This document shows positions 17,043 to 24,526 of a DNA stretch of 64,000 nucleotides, one piece after another. The number at the start of each line of letters is the position of its first letter. Position 1 is the stretch's first letter. The stretch comes from Amycolatopsis viridis (GTDB taxonomy: Bacteria > Actinomycetota > Actinomycetes > Mycobacteriales > Pseudonocardiaceae): assembly GCF_011758765.1 (NCBI RefSeq), contig NZ_JAANOU010000001.1, positions 3,224,001 through 3,288,000 of the forward strand, in the 5' to 3' direction. The notes beneath the pieces are model-generated. The model had not been told where the DNA came from. It worked only from the letters and a program-made list of their open reading frames with translations, and searched no databases. A program made the position numbers and the translations under genes.

Positions 17043-18170
17043 ATGCCGGCGTCGAACGCACGGGCCCACCGGGACGTCTCACCACTCGAACTCTTCTTCG
17101 ACCTGGTGTTCGTCCTGGCCATCGGACAGCTCACGCACCACCTGATCGAGCACCTGACCTGGCGGGGCGCCGGCGAGACGCTGATCGCCCTCGTGGCCGT
17201 GTGCGGGGTCTGGGCGTTCACGTCCTTCGAGGTCACCCTGCTCGACATCGAGCGCACGGCCACCCGTGCGATAACGCTCCTGGTGATGGGCCTCGGCCTG
17301 TTCATGAACGCCGGGATCCAACACGCGTTCGACTCCGGGCCGTGGCTCTTCGTCGTGCCGATGCTGCTCGCGCTCGCCGGTCCGGGCGCCTACGCCGCGG
17401 CGACATCGCCCGCGCCCGAACTGCGGCGGCACTTCGGGCGCGTGCTGATCTGGATCGGCGCGTCGACCCCCTTCTGGGTGGCCGGAGCGGCCTCCGCCCC
17501 CGGCGCCCGGATCTGGTGGTGGGCGGGCGGCGCGCTCATCGATCTGCTCGGCACCTGGACCGCGCACCCGACGCCCGGTCGCACGACCCGGACCGAGCGC
17601 CTCCCGTTCGACGCCGAGCACATGCTCGAACGGATGCGGCTGTTCCTCATCATCCTGCTGGGTGAAACCGTGCTCACCCTCGGACGGGTGCTCGCCGACC
17701 ACGCCCAGGACGTCCTGACCCCGCTGATGGCGCTGGGTGGTTTCGTCGCGCTGGTCTGCCTGTGGGCGATCTACTTCGGACGGTCCGAGCAGGAGGTCGT
17801 CAGCCACGCGGCCAGCAGCGCCGACCCGATCCGGTCGGTGCACCTGGGCATCAACGTGGTCTACGGGGTGGTCGCCGGGCTGGTCGTGTTCGCCGCGGGG
17901 ATGGAGCTGGTCCTCGTCCACGCCCACCACCCCTCCGCCGGGATCGCCGGTGTGCTGGTGGCGGCCGGCCCGCTCGTCTACCTCGCGGCGCAGGCCGTCT
18001 ACTTCCGGGCCGGACCGGGCACCGGGTGGCTGCCGCGCGCCCTCGGCGCCGTCGCCCTGGCAATCGTCGCCGCGGCCGCGTACTGGCTGCCGGCGTACGG
18101 GGTGCTGACGCTCCTGGTCGTCGTCCTCGTCGTGCCGACCGCGCACCTCGTGCGGGCCCGGGTGAGGTGA
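17043..18170 (+). CDS. Low temperature requirement protein A (LtrA) family membrane protein
   Basis: A 375-aa membrane protein with roughly ten hydrophobic helices. The N-terminal LELFFDLVFVLAIGQLT is the LtrA signature. LtrA was named for a Listeria cold-growth mutant; its molecular function is still unknown. It starts four bases after the MmyB regulator stop, suggesting cotranscription. Nothing links it to the catabolic operons. Confidence 0.88.
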   Translation: MPASNARAHRDVSPLELFFDLVFVLAIGQLTHHLIEHLTWRGAGETLIALVAVCGVWAFTSFEVTLLDIERTATRAITLLVMGLGLFMNAGIQHAFDSGPWLFVVPMLLALAGPGAYAAATSPAPELRRHFGRVLIWIGASTPFWVAGAASAPGARIWWWAGGALIDLLGTWTAHPTPGRTTRTERLPFDAEHMLERMRLFLIILLGETVLTLGRVLADHAQDVLTPLMALGGFVALVCLWAIYFGRSEQEVVSHAASSADPIRSVHLGINVVYGVVAGLVVFAAGMELVLVHAHHPSAGIAGVLVAAGPLVYLAAQAVYFRAGPGTGWLPRALGAVALAIVAAAAYWLPAYGVLTLLVVVLVVPTAHLVRARVR

Positions 18171-18184
18171 GTCAGACCCGCCCA

Positions 18185-18570
18185 GCCTGGCCCGGCAGCG
18201 GGTCAGCACCTCCGCCGCGGACAGGGCGTTCCCGGGGGGACACGAAGGCGAGATGACGGTTTCGATCTCCCGCGGATACGCGTTGAACCCGCCGGTGATG
18301 ATCATGTCCTTGCGGCGGTCGAGGATGAACAGGAACCCGTCCTCGTCGAGGTACCCGACGTCACCGGTGTGCGCCCACCCACCCGCGAAGGTCTCCGCCG
18401 TCTCCTCGGGCCGGCGCCAGTAACCGGCGCTGACGTGGTCGCCCCGGGTCCGGATCTCCCCCGTCTCGCCGGGCGGCACCGGCCGCCGCGCTCGACGTGC
18501 AACTGCGCCTCGGTGGCGCCGTAGAACTGCTGCATCGCGTCGCCGAACCAGGCGCAGGCCCGCGCCGGGA
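18185..18570 (-). pseudogene. AMP-forming acyl-CoA ligase fragment with internal deletion
   Basis: Leftward, one frame gives FGDAMQQFYGATEAQL (the substrate-pocket TEA motif). A second frame then gives GETGEIRTRGDHVSAGYW, WAHTGDVGYLDEDGFLFILD and RRKDMIITGGFNAYPREIE, the hinge and C-terminal A8-like motifs of AMP-binding ligases. It then jumps to LSAAEVLTRCRARL. About 35 residues that normally lie between these two parts are missing, and the catalytic Lys tail and all of the N-terminal domain are gone. A clear pseudogene of a fatty-acid or aromatic CoA ligase. Confidence 0.8.
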
Positions 18571-19033
18571 CGCCGGGCTGGGGTGAAGTGCCAGGACTGC
18601 ATCACCCATCTGTCGGTGGCCCGGCCCACTCTGTGTCACCGGTCGCGGCCGACAGACCCGGGAAACGCGGGCCGCGGGCACGCGCTGGGGACCGGACCGC
18701 GGGCGCCGGCCGGCTGTTCCCCGGTGATCACCGTCTCCGCCGCCGCGCGGAACGGCCCGCCGGCGAAGTCGGCTCTCCCCGAGCGGAGCGGGAGGCGGCC
18801 GCCCAGCAGGCCGGGCACACCGGCACCACGGCGCCCCTCGTGCCCGGCAACGGCAGCCGGAAGCCGTCCGCGGCGATCCCGCGGCACTCCGACGAGTCGT
18901 GCCCCAGCGGAGCGCACAAGCACTGGCACCGCTCGACACCGGCCCGTCTCCTCGGAACCGGAGGCTTCACCGGCTTCTCCGCCGCCCTCCGATGCGGGTG
19001 CCGCGCGGTCGGCACGGCCGGGCGGGGCGGCAC
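18571..19033. other. Gene-poor stretch
   Basis: Between the CoA-ligase pseudogene and the small gene at 19034-19303 I see no recognisable coding sequence. The frames are Arg/Pro/Ala-rich and overlap each other. The downstream tail of the small gene's frame runs into this stretch. Confidence 0.45.
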
Positions 19034-19303
19034 CCGCCAGGCCGCCGGGCAGGTCAGGTAGGTGCCGAGCACGAACGAGCGCAGCACGTCGAACTCCTCG
19101 GGGCGCGCCTCCCGCAGGGTGGTCAGGTAGGCCCCGGCGTCCGCGGCGGGAACCGCTCGCAGGGCGGACTCCACGACGCCCGGCGAGCGCGCGAGCATCG
19201 CCGCGATCACGTCCTCGCCGGGGACGTCGGCCGCCAGCCCGGGGAGGACGACCTCACCGAGGATGGCCAGTTTGTCCCGCAGTCGTCGGTGATCCGGTGC
19301 CAT
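18728..19303 (-). CDS. Small protein, gluconate-dehydrogenase-subunit-3-like N-part, probably damaged
   Basis: ATG 19303 opens a 191-codon frame. Only the first 90 residues look like a real protein: KLAILGEVVLPGLAADVPGE, SPGVVESALRAV and SFVLGTYLTCPAAW. This is reminiscent of short subunits that accompany GMC-type or gluconate dehydrogenases, but no such flavoenzyme is next to it. After residue 90 the composition turns Arg/Pro-rich, suggesting the native end was lost by frameshift near 19034. It lies 40 bp upstream of the alcohol dehydrogenase stop on the same strand. Function unassigned. Confidence 0.4.
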   Translation of the reverse strand: MAPDHRRLRDKLAILGEVVLPGLAADVPGEDVIAAMLARSPGVVESALRAVPAADAGAYLTTLREARPEEFDVLRSFVLGTYLTCPAAWRVPPRPAVPTARHPHRRAAEKPVKPPVPRRRAGVERCQCLCAPLGHDSSECRGIAADGFRLPLPGTRGAVVPVCPACWAAASRSARGEPTSPAGRSARRRRR

Positions 19304-19342
19304 CGGACAGCGTTTCCCTTCGCGGCTCCAGGAGCCAGGCCC

Positions 19343-20461
19343 TCAGTCGAACAGCACGACTCCCCGGATGTTCTTGCCCTCGTGCATGTCCCGGTACCCC
19401 TGCGCGATGTCGTCCAGCGGGTACGTCCTGGTGATCATCTCGTCGAGTTTCAACGTGCCCTCCTGGTAGAGCCGGAGCAGCCGGTGGACGTCCCGGTTCC
19501 CGCTCGTGGCACCGAAACACGTGCCCTCCAGGCGCTTCTGGAAGAGCGTCAGCTCGAACAGGTCGAGCGGCACGTCGCTGACCCGGTGCGGCCCGACCGC
19601 CGTGGTGACCACGATGCCCGCCTTGCGGACCGCCCCGAGCGCCTGGCCGACGTACTCCGGCCGCATGACCCCGACCGTGATGACGGCGGCGTCGGCACCC
19701 TGCCCATTGGTGAACTGCTTGGCGAGCTCCGTGGCCTCCGCCATCGACTCGACGGCGTGGGTGGCCCCGAACACCGGCGCCTGTTCCCGTTTGAAGGCCA
19801 CCGGATCCACCGCGATGACGTTCGACGCCCCCGCGTGGACGGCACCTTGCAGCGCGCTCGCGCCGATCCCGCCGACGCCCATCACGATCACCGTGTCCCC
19901 CGGCCGGACGCGGGCGGAGTTGACCGCCGAACCCCAGCCGGTGCTGACCCCGCACCCGACCAGGCACGCCTTGTCCAGCGGGATGTCCGGGTCGATCTTC
20001 ACCACCGAGGCCAGCGACACCGTCGTCGTCTCGGCGAAGGTGGAGATACCGCACATCTGGCCGACCGGCGTGCCCTCGGTGGTGTGCAGGCGGTAGGTGC
20101 CGTCGGTGAACCGGGGGCCGGCCAGGATGCCCGCGGCCAGGTCGCACAGGTTCGACGCCCCGGCAGCGCACCAGCGGCAGTGCCCGCACGAGGGAATCGC
20201 GGAGAAGATGACGTGATCGCCTTCCTCGATGCCCTTGGTGTTCGGCCCCGCCTTCGTCACGACGCCCGCACCTTCGTGCCCCAGTGCGAAGGGGTAGGTG
20301 CCGACCGGGATGTCCCCCGTGGCGTGGTGGTCGTCCGAGTGGCACAGCCCCGAGGCGACGAGCCGCACCTGCACCTCGTCCGGATAGGGGTCGTCCAGCT
20401 CGAGGTCGACCACCTCCAGCTCACCGGGCGCCTGCCGGATCACCGCTCCACGTGTGTACAC
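19343..20461 (-). CDS. NDMA-dependent (mycofactocin-type) zinc alcohol dehydrogenase
   Basis: A 372-aa zinc alcohol dehydrogenase. The catalytic zinc site is GLCHSDDH and GHEGAGVV. The structural zinc loop has four Cys (CGHCRWC and the C of NLC). The Rossmann motif is GVGGIG. The whole sequence fits the NDMA-dependent group (Rxyl_3153 type), whose tightly bound NAD is recycled by the redox cofactor mycofactocin; this link is known for the family, not shown here. It ends the importer operon, 13 bases after an ALDH, so alcohol import, oxidation to aldehyde and oxidation to acid are encoded together. A close paralogue is at 49834. Confidence 0.9.
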   Translation of the reverse strand: MYTRGAVIRQAPGELEVVDLELDDPYPDEVQVRLVASGLCHSDDHHATGDIPVGTYPFALGHEGAGVVTKAGPNTKGIEEGDHVIFSAIPSCGHCRWCAAGASNLCDLAAGILAGPRFTDGTYRLHTTEGTPVGQMCGISTFAETTTVSLASVVKIDPDIPLDKACLVGCGVSTGWGSAVNSARVRPGDTVIVMGVGGIGASALQGAVHAGASNVIAVDPVAFKREQAPVFGATHAVESMAEATELAKQFTNGQGADAAVITVGVMRPEYVGQALGAVRKAGIVVTTAVGPHRVSDVPLDLFELTLFQKRLEGTCFGATSGNRDVHRLLRLYQEGTLKLDEMITRTYPLDDIAQGYRDMHEGKNIRGVVLFD

Positions 20462-20474
20462 CGGTTGACCTCCT

Positions 20475-21953
20475 TCATGCGTCGAGCAGCGTGACCACGG
20501 ACTTGGTCTCGAGGTATTCCCCGATCGCCTCGGGTCCGTTCTCCCGGCCCCACCCGGACTGCTTGTAGCCCCCGACGGGCATCTGCACCCCGCCGGCGCG
20601 GTGGACGTTGATGCCGACCCGGCCGGCCCGCAGCCGGCGCGCGATCGAATGGGCTCGTGCGACGTCCCGGGTCCACACGCTCGCGGCCAGCCCGTAGTCG
20701 CTGTCGTTGGCCGCGGCGACCGCCGCGCCGACGTCGTCGAACGCCATCGCGCCGAGCACCGGCCCGAAGATCTCCTCGCGCACGATGCGCATCGACTGGT
20801 CGACGTCGGCGACCACCGTGGGCTGGAAGAAGAAACCCTTGTCCCCGATGCGGGATCCGCCGGTCAGCACCCGTGCGCCCGCCTCGATCCCGCCTTCGAC
20901 GTACCGGCTGACGCGGGCGAGCTGGCGTTGCGAGATCAGCGGCCCCAGATCCACGGACGGCTCCGTGCCGTACCCGACCTTGAGATCGCCCGCGTATTCC
21001 GCGATTCCGTGCACGAGTTCGTCGAACACGTCCCGGTGGGCGAACAGCCGGGTGCCGGACGTGCAGATCTGCCCGGAGTTCCAGAACACGCCCATGGCGA
21101 TGCCCGGAACCGCCGCGGCCAGGTCCGCGTCCGGCAGCACGACGACCGGGGACTTGCCGCCCAGCTCGAGGGAGACCTTCTTGAGGTTGCCGGTGGCGGC
21201 GCGCACGATCTGCCTGCCGACCTCCGTCGAACCGGTGAAGCTCACCTTGTCGATGCCGTCGTGGGCGGCCATCGCCGCCCCGGCCGGCAGCCCGTACCCG
21301 GTGACGATGTTGACCACCCCGTCCGGCACGCCGGCCTCGAGCAGGATCCGTCCGAGTGCGAGCGTGGTGAGCGGCGCCTCCTCCGAGGGCTTCAGCACGC
21401 ACGAACACCCGGCGGCCAGAGCCGGGGCCAGCTTCTGCGACACCGCGATCATCGGCGCGTTCCACGGGACGATCAGACCGGCGACGCCGACGGGTTCACG
21501 GAGCGTGTACCCGTGCAGGCGCCGCTCGGCCGTGCCGGCCTGGACGCTCCGGCCGTCGATCTTGTCCGCCCATCCGGCGAAGTACCGGAACTGGTTGACC
21601 GCCTCGCCGGCCATGGCCCGCGCCTGGGACACCGGCATGCCCACGTCCAGGCTCTCCAGGCGGGCCAGCTCGTCGGCGCTCGCCTCGATCAGCTCGGCGA
21701 CGCGCCACAGGACCACCGCCCGCTGGGCGCCGGACAACCGAAGCCAGCGCTCGTCCTCGAACGACCCGCGGGCCGCTCGCACCGCCGCGTCGACGTCCGC
21801 GACGCCGCCCTCGCCGGCTTCCGCGACGACCTCACCGGTGCCGGGGTCGAGGACCGGGAAGGTCTTCCCGGAAACCGCCGGAACCCAGGATCCGCCGATG
21901 AGCATCCGTCCCGGGTCGACGAGCCGGACGGGGTGCGTGCCGGTACCCGTCAT
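20475..21953 (-). CDS. Aldehyde dehydrogenase
   Basis: A 492-aa aldehyde dehydrogenase with VPWNAPMIAVSQKLAPALAA, VSFTGSTEVGRQIV, LELGGKSPVVVLPDADL and the catalytic Cys in NSGQICTSGTR. The C-terminal GGYKQSGWGRENG is complete. It is one base downstream of the ABC ATPase stop region's opposite end (the genes abut at 21953/21955), so it is within the importer operon. Likely oxidises the aldehyde produced by the neighbouring NDMA-type alcohol dehydrogenase. Confidence 0.9.
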   Translation of the reverse strand: MTGTGTHPVRLVDPGRMLIGGSWVPAVSGKTFPVLDPGTGEVVAEAGEGGVADVDAAVRAARGSFEDERWLRLSGAQRAVVLWRVAELIEASADELARLESLDVGMPVSQARAMAGEAVNQFRYFAGWADKIDGRSVQAGTAERRLHGYTLREPVGVAGLIVPWNAPMIAVSQKLAPALAAGCSCVLKPSEEAPLTTLALGRILLEAGVPDGVVNIVTGYGLPAGAAMAAHDGIDKVSFTGSTEVGRQIVRAATGNLKKVSLELGGKSPVVVLPDADLAAAVPGIAMGVFWNSGQICTSGTRLFAHRDVFDELVHGIAEYAGDLKVGYGTEPSVDLGPLISQRQLARVSRYVEGGIEAGARVLTGGSRIGDKGFFFQPTVVADVDQSMRIVREEIFGPVLGAMAFDDVGAAVAAANDSDYGLAASVWTRDVARAHSIARRLRAGRVGINVHRAGGVQMPVGGYKQSGWGRENGPEAIGEYLETKSVVTLLDA

Positions 21954-21954
21954 G

Positions 21955-23442
21955 TCAGTGCACCGCCGCGAACATCAGCCGCTGGTCGTCGGCCTCGGCC
22001 GGGTCGAACTCGGCCGCGATGCTGCCCTGCCGCGCCACCAGGATGCGGTCGGACAGCGCGCGGATCTCCGGCAGGTAGGACGAGATCACCACCACGGCCA
22101 CGCCCTCGTCGGCGAGCGCCCGGATCATCGCGTGGATCTCCACGATCGTGCCGAGGTCCACGCCGCGGGTCGGCTCGTCGATGATCGCCACCAGCGGCTT
22201 GCGCGTCAGGCCCTTCGCCAGGACCACCTTCTGCTGGTTGCCGCCGGACAGCTCGACGAGCTTCGCCCGGTCGGGCCGCAGGGTGCGCACCTGGAACCGG
22301 TCGACGAACCGCTTCGCGAGGGACTTGCGCTCCCCCGGCCGCAGCAGGAACGGCAGTCGCGCCGAGCCGCAGATGTGGCCCAGGTGGATGTTGTCCGCGA
22401 TGCTGAAGTGGCTGAAGAACCCGGACGCCTTGCGGTCCTCGGTGATGTAGACGACGCCGGCCTTGCGGGCCTGCCGCGGCGTGCGGAACCGGACCTCGCG
22501 TCCGGCGACCCGGACCTTGCCACCGCGCAGCCGCCGCCGCTTCATGATCCCGCTGACGATCATCGCGACCTCGCTGCGCCCCGCGCCGACCAGCCCGTAA
22601 ATCCCGACGATCTCACCCGGGCAGGCCGAGAACGACATGTTGCGCACCACCGGCAGCAGGGTGACATCCTCCACCTCGAGCACCGGGGTGGGGTCCGGTG
22701 CCCGGCCGGGCGGCACCCGGCCGTACTCGACATCGCGTCCCACCATCATCCGGACGACCTCTTCCCGGTCGAACTCCGGTTTGGACAGCGTGCCCTGCAC
22801 CGCGCCGTCACGCAGCACCGTGATCCGGTCGGCCTCGCTGAACGCCTCGTCGAGCATGTGGGTGATGAAGATGACCCCGATGCCGTCCCGCTTGAGCCGC
22901 TGCATCGACAGGAACAGCTGCAGCCGCTCCTCCGGCGTCACCGACGACGTCGGCTCGTCCAGGATGACGACCTTGGCCCTGCGGTGCACCGCGCGCGCGA
23001 TCTCCACCATCTGCTTCTGGGCCACACCCAGCGCGCCGACGGTCACTTCCGGCCGGATGTGGAAGTTGTGCGATTCCAGCAGCTCACGCGCCACGATGTT
23101 GAGGTGCGAGAGGTTGTTGAACACCTTCTCCTGGCCCAGGAACAGGTTCTGGGCCACGGTCATCGACTCGACCAGCGATCCCTCCTGGTAGACCATGGCG
23201 ATCCCGGCCGCGGCGGAGTCCTTCGGCGTCGCGAACCGCCGCTCCACCCCGTCGACGGTGAGGGTGCCGGCATCGTGCGTGATCGCCCCGGAGATGATCT
23301 TCACCAGGGTGGACTTGCCCGCGCCGTTCTCGCCCAGCAGGGCGTGGATTTCCCCGGGGCGGACGTCGAAGCTCACGTCGCGCAGCGCGTAGGTGCCGCT
23401 GTAGCGCTTGCTCACCCCGTCGAGCCTGATGACCGGCTCCAT
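21955..23442 (-). CDS. Sugar-type ABC transporter ATP-binding protein (RbsA-like, two NBDs)
   Basis: A 495-aa ATPase with two nucleotide-binding domains, as in RbsA/XylG/MglA. NBD1 has Walker A GENGAGKST at residues 37-45, the GVAQKQMVEIARA signature region and ILDEPTS. NBD2 has the usual degenerate Walker A (GLVGAGRSE), a proper LSGGNQQKV signature and IIDEPTRGVDLG. ATG at 23442 has AGGAG upstream and follows the propeller gene stop by four bases; in-frame starts upstream would overlap that gene. It energises the importer formed with 24523, 26711 and 27815. Confidence 0.93.
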   Translation of the reverse strand: MEPVIRLDGVSKRYSGTYALRDVSFDVRPGEIHALLGENGAGKSTLVKIISGAITHDAGTLTVDGVERRFATPKDSAAAGIAMVYQEGSLVESMTVAQNLFLGQEKVFNNLSHLNIVARELLESHNFHIRPEVTVGALGVAQKQMVEIARAVHRRAKVVILDEPTSSVTPEERLQLFLSMQRLKRDGIGVIFITHMLDEAFSEADRITVLRDGAVQGTLSKPEFDREEVVRMMVGRDVEYGRVPPGRAPDPTPVLEVEDVTLLPVVRNMSFSACPGEIVGIYGLVGAGRSEVAMIVSGIMKRRRLRGGKVRVAGREVRFRTPRQARKAGVVYITEDRKASGFFSHFSIADNIHLGHICGSARLPFLLRPGERKSLAKRFVDRFQVRTLRPDRAKLVELSGGNQQKVVLAKGLTRKPLVAIIDEPTRGVDLGTIVEIHAMIRALADEGVAVVVISSYLPEIRALSDRILVARQGSIAAEFDPAEADDQRLMFAAVH

Positions 23443-23446
23443 CTCG

Positions 23447-24526
23447 TCACTCCTCATCGTCGACCGCCAGCAGGTTCCGGTAGCCGCGAGCGGCGACCAC
23501 CAGTTCCCCGCCACGCACCGCCACTCCGGTGACCCCGTGCCGCTCACCGTCCACCCGGGACTGCAGGCTCTCCGCCACGCGGCCGCCGGCGTCCATCCGG
23601 AACACCAGCCCGTAGGAGCGGGCCGGCGCCCACGGCTTGAGCACGCCGAGCACCCGCAGCTGCCCCATCTGGGGCGTGTCCGTGTACGGATTGGTGCTGC
23701 GCAGCCGCGGCACGAACCAGTCGCGCGGCGCGACGGTCGCCGTCATGTCCGCCAGGACCTCGGGTTCGTCCAGCAGCAGCTCGGTGATGCGGTTGCGCAC
23801 GTAGGGCGCGGCGGCCCACCAGCCGTCACCCGCGGCCACCAGGCGGCCCGGGTAGACCGGCAGGTTCGCCACGAACGGGCGCGCCGGGCGGGACAGGGAC
23901 GCCACGGCCCGCCGTTCGATCCGGTGGTCCAGGCTCAGGGACACCAGCACGTCGCCACCGGGTGCCGTCTCGATCCCGGAGGGCCAGGCCAGTCCCTCGG
24001 CCTCGACCCGCGCCGCCGCACCGTCCACCCGCACGATCCGGCCCGACCGGTCGCCGCGTACCAGGGCCCGGGCCCACCCGTCGGCCCGCTCCTGGCTCGA
24101 ACCGACCGTCAGCAGCAGGGAACCGTCCGGCAGCGCGGCGATGTCCGTGACACACGACGACACCGCGTCGTCCGTGCAGAGCTCCTCGACGGACCCGGAC
24201 TCGTCCAGCGCGACCAGGCCGGTTCCCTCGACCGCGGCCACGACCCGGCCGCCCACCGCGGTGAGGCTGCCGACGGCACCGCCGAGCTCGGCCACCGTCC
24301 GCACCTGCCCGTCCCGCAGGGCGCAGACCCGGTTGCCGCTGGAGAACACGAGCGCTCCCCAGGCGGGCGCCACGTCGTCCGGCTCGTAGGCGCCGTCCGG
24401 CAGCAGCACCCTGCTCTCGTCCAGGCGGCTGTTGGGGCGCAGCCCCGCCTCCATCGGCGGCACCGTGCGGTGCCGCGCCCACGCCGGGTTGATCCATTCC
24501 TTGATCGCCGCGACCGTCCGGTTCAC
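23447..24526 (-). CDS. SMP-30/strictosidine-synthase-like beta-propeller protein
   Basis: A 359-aa protein built of repeated beta-propeller blades, for example SLTAVGGRVVAAVEGTGLVAL and TDIAALPDGSLLLTVGSS. PSGIETAPGGDVLVSLSLDH matches the substrate-side blade of SMP-30/gluconolactonase proteins, many of which are lactonases or carry metal-assisted hydrolase activity. There is no signal peptide, so it should be cytosolic. The GTG start at 24526 overlaps the preceding gene by four bases (GTGA), so the two are tightly coupled. It is a diverged relative of the propeller fused to the permease. Enzymatic role (lactone hydrolysis of the imported compound) is inference. Confidence 0.75.
   Translation of the reverse strand: MNRTVAAIKEWINPAWARHRTVPPMEAGLRPNSRLDESRVLLPDGAYEPDDVAPAWGALVFSSGNRVCALRDGQVRTVAELGGAVGSLTAVGGRVVAAVEGTGLVALDESGSVEELCTDDAVSSCVTDIAALPDGSLLLTVGSSQERADGWARALVRGDRSGRIVRVDGAAARVEAEGLAWPSGIETAPGGDVLVSLSLDHRIERRAVASLSRPARPFVANLPVYPGRLVAAGDGWWAAAPYVRNRITELLLDEPEVLADMTATVAPRDWFVPRLRSTNPYTDTPQMGQLRVLGVLKPWAPARSYGLVFRMDAGGRVAESLQSRVDGERHGVTGVAVRGGELVVAARGYRNLLAVDDEE

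Noticed and set aside
17079-18629. A 516-codon reverse frame containing CoA-ligase motifs
   Set aside because: Only the 18185-18570 part is ligase-like. The rest is antisense to the intact LtrA gene.
20707-23532. A 941-codon forward frame opposite ALDH and the ABC ATPase
   Set aside because: Antisense shadow: both genes on the other strand have complete family motifs, and the antisense product has none.
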